Shown piece by piece: positions 21,413 through 25,039 of a DNA stretch of 25,039 nucleotides. The translations under genes were made by a program, and so were the position numbers. The DNA comes from JBBDZE01 sp040900345 (GTDB taxonomy: Bacteria > Patescibacteriota > Minisyncoccia > Spechtbacterales > 2-12-FULL-38-22): NCBI GenBank assembly GCA_040900345.1, contig JBBDZE010000020.1, positions 1 through 25,039 of the forward strand, read 5' to 3'. The first letter of the stretch is position 1, and each line of letters opens with the position of its first letter. The notes under the pieces are model-generated. The model ran no database searches. It saw only the letters and a program-made list of their open reading frames with translations, and was not told the origin of the DNA.

Positions 21413-21936
21413 AGCATGCAGGACAAGGTCGTACAATGATCTATACGGCACTCGTGGTTCTGGCAGGGGTCGTTTTTGTCGGCGCGGCAGCACTTATACA
21501 GTTTGCCGTTTTGCCGCTCATGGCAGCTCAAGATTCTTTTGCCGCCCAAAGCAGGACGTTCAGTGAGCTGCAAGAAAAAGCTTCGGTGAAGCAGGAGCTT
21601 ATGCGCGAGCTTGCTCTGGTAGAAGAGGAGCGAGATATTTTTGAACGCGCGCTCCTTTCCGCCAACAGTCAGCTTGATTTCTTTGAGCGCCTTGAGAGAA
21701 TAGCCGCCGCGACCCGCAATACCTATACGTTACGCGAGCCCAAAGAGGTGGAGCGAGGCAGTATGCGCTTACTATCGTTGGGAATAGAGCTGGAGGGTTC
21801 CTACGCGGACCTCATTCGTTTCCTGCGAGAGGTTCGCTCTCTTCCGTACGTTATCACCACTCGCAGCGTCATAGCCAATGCCGCCACAAACGGCCGGGTT
21901 ACCTCGACCATTATTATGGAAGTATTTCTCAAGTAG
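21409..21936 (+). CDS. pilO: Type IV pilus assembly protein PilO
   Basis: PilO pairs with PilN in the inner-membrane alignment subcomplex. The 175-residue protein has one N-terminal membrane helix (about 11-35), a coiled-coil stretch (FSELQEKASVKQELMRELALVEEERDIF) and a C-terminal ferredoxin-like domain (LSLGIELEGSYADLIRFLREVRSLPYVITTRSV), the standard PilO layout. It shares an ATGA overlap with pilN and is followed 2 nt later by a small membrane-protein gene. Confidence 0.9.
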   Translation: MKHAGQGRTMIYTALVVLAGVVFVGAAALIQFAVLPLMAAQDSFAAQSRTFSELQEKASVKQELMRELALVEEERDIFERALLSANSQLDFFERLERIAAATRNTYTLREPKEVERGSMRLLSLGIELEGSYADLIRFLREVRSLPYVITTRSVIANAATNGRVTSTIIMEVFLK

Positions 21937-21938
21937 TC

Positions 21939-22256
21939 ATGGCATCCTCGAATAAACATCACGCGAACGGAGCTACCGGGAAAGCGCGCACGAGCGCTCC
22001 GGTCATATTTGCGCGCCACGCATCGTCAGTATTTCTTTTTGGCGCACTGATAAGCCTTGTAGTAGGGGGAGCGTTATTCTACGCATTTGCCTACCGTATT
22101 GCGCAGAATCCACCGCGACACGAAGCCACTCAAGTGCGCATCGATCGCGCCGCGTATGAGGAGGCTAAGGAATTCATCACTGAACGTCAGCCGTCAAACG
22201 ATCCGGTCCCAGTGGCCAATCCGTTCCTTCCGACTCCTCTAGCTGGCGGGGAGTAG
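21939..22256 (+). CDS. Small single-pass membrane protein in the pilP position
   Basis: The 105-residue protein has a basic N-terminus, one membrane helix at about 31-52 (VFLFGALISLVVGGALFYAF) and a short outer segment ending VANPFLPTPLAGGE. I do not recognise the family. It lies 2 nt after pilO, where many operons carry pilP, and its NPFLP segment recalls the NPF/DPF-like motif near which PilP proteins contact partners. PilP is a lipoprotein, however, and no lipobox is present. A role in the pilus alignment complex is inferred from position only. It is the last gene of the operon. Confidence 0.75.
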   Translation: MASSNKHHANGATGKARTSAPVIFARHASSVFLFGALISLVVGGALFYAFAYRIAQNPPRHEATQVRIDRAAYEEAKEFITERQPSNDPVPVANPFLPTPLAGGE

Positions 22257-22275
22257 GCCGAGGACGAGTAGAATC

Positions 22276-22304
22276 TTGCAATTGTAACCCATGCGGGGTA
22301 TAAT
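22276..22304 (+). promoter_or_regulatory. Promoter of the tRNA-Arg/tRNA-His cluster
   Basis: TTGCAA (22276-22281) and a perfect TATAAT (22299-22304) are 17 bases apart. It lies 20 nt after the last pilus gene and points into the tRNA cluster. Confidence 0.75.
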
Positions 22305-22322
22305 AAGAACTCGTAATGTAAC

Positions 22323-22394
22323 CTCGCGAAAGTGAGCCCCCGTAGCTCCGACGTTCGCCACGCGAAGTCGGAGTCCCGACCGAAGCGTCGGGAC
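22323..22394. repeat. Three hairpins in the leader of the tRNA cluster
   Basis: The stems are CTCGC/GTGAG around a GAAA tetraloop (22323-22336), CTCCGAC-g-TTCGC with GCGAA-GTCGGAG around CAC (22346-22373), and GTCCCGAC/GTCGGGAC around CGAAGC (22373-22394). The last has the same arms as the element at 17717-17742. CCCCCGTAGCTC (22337-22348) resembles the 5' end of the downstream tRNA-Arg. Confidence 0.8.
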
Positions 22395-22417
22395 TCAATG
22401 GCGTACAGTATTTGTTT

Positions 22418-22600
22418 GCTCTCGTAGCTCAACTGGATAGAGCAACAGGTTTCTACCCTGTCGGCTGTAGGCTTGTCCCGTTAGAGAGCATCCCCTCGTA
22501 GCTCAACTGGATAGAGCAACAGGTTTCTACCCTGTCGGTTGTAGGTTCGAGTCCTACCGAGGGGACACGCTCTAACGGGATGAGAGTCCTGCCGGGGGTA
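22418..22600 (+). pseudogene. Split tRNA-Arg(UCU), interrupted in its T-loop
   Basis: Bases 22421-22471 match the intact tRNA-Arg (22495-22545) at 50 of 51 positions, covering the acceptor end, D-arm, anticodon arm (TCT) and 5' T-stem. The copy then breaks off. Bases 22584-22601 match the 3' end of tRNA-Arg (22549-22566) at 15 of 18 positions. The halves pair: T-stem GTAGG with CCTGC, and acceptor CTCTCG (22419-22424) with CGGGGG (22593-22598), allowing G-U. About 112 bases lie between them and contain the intact tRNA-Arg. Without excision this gene cannot give a normal tRNA. An alternative is a decayed duplicate whose 5' end GCTCTC pairs locally with GAGAGC (22484-22489). Confidence 0.7.
22492..22565 (+). 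tRNA. tRNA-Arg(UCU), no encoded CCA
   Basis: CCCCTCG pairs with CGAGGGG. The anticodon stem ACAGG/CCTGT holds TTTCTAC (anticodon TCT), the T-arm is GTAGG-TTCGAGT-CCTAC, and the discriminator is A. CAC rather than CCA follows. The gene is flanked by the inverted repeat TCCCGTTAGAG (22476-22486) and CTCTAACGGGA (22570-22580), which would extend the precursor stem, and it sits inside a second, split tRNA-Arg. Confidence 0.95.
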
Positions 22601-22663
22601 CTACGCTTTGGAGGAACGCAGGTGAATTAAATTGCGAGAGACTTCAGGTAAGCGTTGTAGAGG

Positions 22664-22735
22664 GGGGCCTATAGCTTAGTGGTAAAGCTCTAGGTTGTGG
22701 TCCTAGCGACGAGGGTTCAATTCCCTCTAGGCCCC
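22664..22735 (+). tRNA. tRNA-His(GUG) with encoded G-1
   Basis: GGGCCTA (22665-22671) pairs with TAGGCCC (22728-22734), with G-1 at 22664 opposite C73, the tRNA-His identity pair. The anticodon stem CTAGG/CCTAG holds TTGTGGT (anticodon GTG), and the T-arm is GAGGG-TTCAATT-CCCTC. No CCA is encoded. The pairing continues outward (GG with CC), then AGCGTTG (22651-22657) with CAACGCT (22742-22748). Confidence 0.95.
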
Positions 22736-22794
22736 CCTGTGCAACGCTTCAACAAACACCTGCAGGGGCGAATGTTTTTTCCTCCCGATGTTTG

Positions 22795-22827
22795 TCGAAC
22801 GGCCCACTCGCAGAGTGGGCCGTTCGA
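22795..22827. terminator. 15-bp hairpin between tRNA-His and the ABC-F gene
   Basis: TCGAACGGCCCACTC (22795-22809) and GAGTGGGCCGTTCGA (22813-22827) form a perfect stem with a GCA loop, ending 17 nt before the ABC-F start codon. No T-tract follows; a T6 run precedes it at about 22775. It may end the tRNA transcript or control ABC-F expression. Confidence 0.65.
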
Positions 22828-22844
22828 ATGTTGAGCTCATTGAT

Positions 22845-24305
22845 ATGTTGTCCGTAAAGAATCTTTCAAAGACGATATTGGGAGAAACTCTTTTTGAAGA
22901 GGTGTCCTTTGTGGTGGCACCCAAAGAAAAAGTGGGGCTTATCGGGCCCAATGGAGCGGGAAAGTCCACGTTGTTGAAGATTATTCTCGGCACCGACGAG
23001 GCAGACAGCGGGGTTGTTGAGGTGCGCAACGAACGGATAGGATATTTGCCGCAGGAACTGGCTTTTGACCCCGACGAAACCGTTGCCTCGTACATCGAGA
23101 GTGCCGCCAATCCGCGAGCAGTGGAAGCATTGGAACGCGTGGGAATGCAGCACGTTTCGCTCAACCAACAGGCGAGTCGCTTGAGCGGCGGCCAGAAAAC
23201 GCGTCTTGCGCTGGCTAAAATCCTGTTGGGCAATCCCACCTTGCTTATCTTTGACGAGCCAACCAACCACCTGGATGTGCGCACTCTTGCCTGGCTGGAC
23301 GAGTTTATCCGCACCTTTCGGGGTAGCGTTTTGCTTGTTTCGCACAATAGAGCTCTTTTAGAGAGTGCCGTGGAGCGTATCATCGAACTCGATACTATTG
23401 ATCGCACGCTGCACGAGTACCCGGGCAACTACACCATCTACCGCGAGCTGAAGGGACAACAGCAGGATCGATGGGAGAAGACGTACAAGCAGCAGCAAAA
23501 GCACAAAAAGAAACTCGAGGAATTGTTGCGCCAAAAAAAGCAGCAAGCGCATAACCAATCAAATCCGAAAAAAGGAAAAGAGTTGCGCGCCGTGGAGAGG
23601 CGTATTCAGCGCGAAATTGTGGACAAAGAAATAGCTGCTCCCCGCACCTATGCCGGAGCAAGAAACATTGGCTTGGAGGGCTCAGTGCATACCGGCAAGC
23701 TCATGGCGCGCTTCACGGGTGTAGCCAAGAGCTACCAAGAAAAGAGCGTCTTTCGCGAGGTTAGCTTTGAAATTCGCGGCGCCGAGCATATCTTATTGAG
23801 GGGGGAAAATGGCTCTGGCAAGACCACGCTGCTCAAAATGATGCTGGGAGAGGTTGACCCAACGGAAGGTGAGGTACGGGTGGGAGAGAACGTACACGTG
23901 GGGCATTTCTCGCAAGAGCACGAGGGCCTAGACAGGCAAAATACCGTCTTGGACGAGCTCTTGGCAACGCCGCGTGTCGACATATCGACCCAGGAGGCGC
24001 GAGCGGTGCTCGCCGGATTTCTTTTTCGGGGGAATGCCGTTTTTAAGAGGGTCGAGGCCTTAAGTCTTGGCGAGCGAGTGCGGCTGATGTTTGCCAAACT
24101 GGTCGTTCAAAAAAACGAAATGCTCGTTCTCGACGAGCCAACGAACCACTTGGATATTCCTTCCGTAGAAGCAATCGAACATGCCTTGCGGGAATACCGC
24201 GGCGCGGTCGTCGTGGTTTCGCACGATATCTATTTTCTTGAACAGTTGGGCATCGATAAAGTATTCACCCTGCAGAACGGGAAACTTACCGAGTCATTGG
24301 GATAG
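22845..24305 (+). CDS. ABC-F family ATPase
   Basis: ABC-F proteins have two ATPase domains and no membrane part; they act on the ribosome as translation factors or antibiotic-protection factors. The 486-residue protein has Walker A GPNGAGKST (34-42), signature LSGGQ (113-117), Walker B LLIFDEPTNHLD (from 133), a basic linker (about 205-260, KQQQKHKKKLEELLRQKKQQ) that enters the ribosomal E site in relatives, then Walker A GENGSGKTT (320-328), signature LSLGE (406-410) and Walker B VLDEPTNHLD. It is shorter than most relatives (about 530-650), with no C-terminal extension. The sequence alone does not tell an EttA-like from a resistance-type member. The ATG at 22845 is preferred; an in-frame ATG at 22788 would place the hairpin inside the coding region. 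Confidence 0.93.
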   Translation: MLSVKNLSKTILGETLFEEVSFVVAPKEKVGLIGPNGAGKSTLLKIILGTDEADSGVVEVRNERIGYLPQELAFDPDETVASYIESAANPRAVEALERVGMQHVSLNQQASRLSGGQKTRLALAKILLGNPTLLIFDEPTNHLDVRTLAWLDEFIRTFRGSVLLVSHNRALLESAVERIIELDTIDRTLHEYPGNYTIYRELKGQQQDRWEKTYKQQQKHKKKLEELLRQKKQQAHNQSNPKKGKELRAVERRIQREIVDKEIAAPRTYAGARNIGLEGSVHTGKLMARFTGVAKSYQEKSVFREVSFEIRGAEHILLRGENGSGKTTLLKMMLGEVDPTEGEVRVGENVHVGHFSQEHEGLDRQNTVLDELLATPRVDISTQEARAVLAGFLFRGNAVFKRVEALSLGERVRLMFAKLVVQKNEMLVLDEPTNHLDIPSVEAIEHALREYRGAVVVVSHDIYFLEQLGIDKVFTLQNGKLTESLG

Positions 24306-24309
24306 GTTC

Positions 24310-24327
24310 GGGGAATGAGTTTTCCCC
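24310..24327 (+). terminator. Short hairpin after the ABC-F stop
   Basis: GGGGAA (24310-24315) pairs with TTCCCC (24322-24327), 5 nt after the stop. The following run CTCTTTT is a poor U-tract, so termination is possible but not certain. A palindrome CTTTTATAAAAG lies next to it (24333-24344). Confidence 0.45.
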
Positions 24328-24349
24328 ATACTCTTTTATAAAAGTGTAG

Positions 24350-24355
24350 TATACT
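24350..24355 (+). promoter_or_regulatory. Possible -10 box upstream of the riboswitch
   Basis: TATACT lies about 45 nt before the riboswitch core. No recognisable -35 box was found, so the call rests on position. Confidence 0.35.
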
Positions 24356-24395
24356 TACTGCTACGTCCCAAGCGGACGCGTACACTATTATTCTC

Positions 24396-24479
24396 TTTTG
24401 TTGGGGAAGCGGGTGGAAATCCCGCACAGTAGCGCTACGGTAAGTCCGGTTATCCGGATAAGTCCGACTACCAGCAAGA
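24396..24479 (+). promoter_or_regulatory. Cobalamin riboswitch aptamer
   Basis: The region carries the conserved core order of cobalamin riboswitches: GGGGAAG, then a GCGGG-TGGAAAT-CCCGC hairpin (24409-24425, the 'GGTGNAAATCC' box), then CACAGTAGCGCTACGGTAAG and finally AAGTCCGACTACC (a B12-box-like 3' element). TTTTGTTGG (24396-24404) pairs with CCAGCAAGA (24471-24479) to close the core, and TCCGG-TTAT-CCGGA forms the variable hairpin (24445-24458). Downstream, GGCGG at 24519-24523 could pair with the terminator's CCGCC as an antiterminator. It would make expression of the next gene depend on B12. The call is from motif memory, not a covariance search. Confidence 0.8.
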
Positions 24480-24534
24480 AGTACAGAAAGGAAGTCAGCT
24501 CTTTGCGAGATACAAGGAGGCGGCTCACACGACA

Positions 24535-24550
24535 CGTACCACACAGTACG
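24535..24550 (+). promoter_or_regulatory. Hairpin in the riboswitch expression platform
   Basis: CGTAC (24535-24539) pairs with GTACG (24546-24550) around CACACA. It lies between the aptamer and the terminator. Confidence 0.6.
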
Positions 24551-24563
24551 CTGTCTTTGCGGC

Positions 24564-24584
24564 CCGCCTTCAGGCGGTTTTTTT
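24564..24584 (+). terminator. Intrinsic terminator of the riboswitch
   Basis: CCGCC-TTCA-GGCGG (24564-24577) is followed by seven T residues. It lies 26 nt before the next start codon, the usual place for a riboswitch-controlled terminator. Confidence 0.85.
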
Positions 24585-24610
24585 GTTGCAGTACCCGAAG
24601 GGAGGGTCGC

Positions 24611-25012
24611 ATGGCGGCTATGTCACGTCGCGCACTGTTCGGGCTGGCGAGGGGGGTTGGGCTGGCGGGGGTTGGCGCCCTGGCGGTGAAGGTTGTCCCG
24701 GATGTCGTCGAACTCATCGGAGATCTCACGGGGGACGCGGACGGCTCGGTCTTCTACACTCAAAAGCAGCACGAGGCCGGCATGAGTGTGGCCGAAGTCC
24801 TCCTGGTTCGCAGCGTCTCGTTCACGGCCGTCACCGAGCACAACGACCCGAACAACCCCAAGCTCAACGGCCAGCCGCTCATCACTCAACTGAAGGGCCA
24901 GAAGGGTCCCTGGGTCTTCACTGTCCAGGGCAGGTGGCTGGAAGATGACGGGGTGAGCGCCGAGACCGTTTACCCCAAAGTGGGCGAGGTGGTTCGGTTC
25001 TTCCGTATCTGA
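24611..25012 (+). CDS. Tat-signal-like protein of unknown function
   Basis: The 133-residue protein begins MAAMSRRALFGLARG, with a twin-arginine-like SRRALF motif and a hydrophobic stretch (about 12-30). No clear signal peptidase site is seen, so it could be exported by Tat or N-terminally anchored. The rest (GSVFYTQKQHEAGMSVAEVL, VTEHNDPNNP, GPWVFTVQGRWLEDDG, KVGEVVRFFRI) matches no family I recognise. A strong Shine-Dalgarno (GGAGG at 24601-24605, 5 nt before ATG) and high GC content (roughly 60% by eye) set it apart from every other gene in the window. It lies directly behind the cobalamin riboswitch and is the only gene visible under its control. An in-frame ATG at 24620 is the alternative start. 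The last 27 bases of the window hold nothing recognisable. Confidence 0.75.
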   Translation: MAAMSRRALFGLARGVGLAGVGALAVKVVPDVVELIGDLTGDADGSVFYTQKQHEAGMSVAEVLLVRSVSFTAVTEHNDPNNPKLNGQPLITQLKGQKGPWVFTVQGRWLEDDGVSAETVYPKVGEVVRFFRI

Positions 25013-25039
25013 GCCAAAGCTGCCACTGCGTCCAGCACC

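Noticed and set aside
22418..22491. Upstream tRNA-Arg copy as a functional second tRNA with acceptor GCTCTC/GAGAGC
   Set aside because: The six-base acceptor pairing exists, but the T-arm does not fold and the last 20 bases show no homology to tRNA-Arg; the 3' homologous part lies downstream at 22584-22601.
24398..24610. N-terminal extension of the last gene through the riboswitch
   Set aside because: The frame is open by chance through the aptamer and terminator; a strong Shine-Dalgarno marks ATG 24611.

Overview
This window looks like a chromosomal piece of a candidate-phyla-radiation (Patescibacteria, Parcubacteria-like) bacterium. The pointers are a trigger factor with no PPIase domain, a type IV pilus operon with no secretin gene, almost no Shine-Dalgarno sequences, tightly packed or overlapping genes, a CARDB/Fn3/PKD surface protein and many palindromic intergenic repeats. 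No 16S rRNA is present, so this placement is an inference from gene content and style. UGA is used as a stop (for example pilM and pilN), which argues against the UGA-glycine lineages.

Layout. Bases 1-1321 hold the end of a surface protein (CARDB, Fn3-like, PKD) and a cupredoxin-like piece in another frame, possibly one gene broken by a frameshift. Next are a YraN-family nuclease-like gene, then nusA behind a strong promoter and a hairpin-bearing leader, a short trigger factor and clpP (with a 7-bp tandem repeat just upstream). gpmI is convergent with clpP. The conserved rny-ymdB pair follows, then an HU gene. A minus-strand group reads HTH regulator, tRNA-Pro, GIY-YIG protein, tRNA-Gly, maf.

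From 11510 to 22256 a single plus-strand run encodes a membrane histidine kinase, a single-domain response regulator, PilB, PilC, three prepilin-like proteins, a PilX-like protein, PilM, PilN, PilO and a small membrane protein. This is an inner-membrane pilus machine with a two-component pair at its head. PilT and PilQ are not seen.

After the pilus operon a good promoter drives a tRNA cluster. Here a tRNA-Arg(UCU) gene appears to be split in its T-loop by a block that itself carries an intact tRNA-Arg(UCU) between inverted repeats; tRNA-His follows. An ABC-F ATPase comes next. The last 700 bases hold a cobalamin-riboswitch-like leader with a terminator and a small GC-rich gene for a Tat-signal-like protein of unknown function. 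That gene alone has a strong Shine-Dalgarno and looks foreign (transfer or assembly junction).

The most unusual signals are the nested tRNA-Arg locus, the riboswitch with its orphan gene, the terminator-like hairpin in the nusA leader, the maf gene starting 4 nt after a tRNA, and several -10 boxes placed so close to start codons that the mRNAs should be leaderless.
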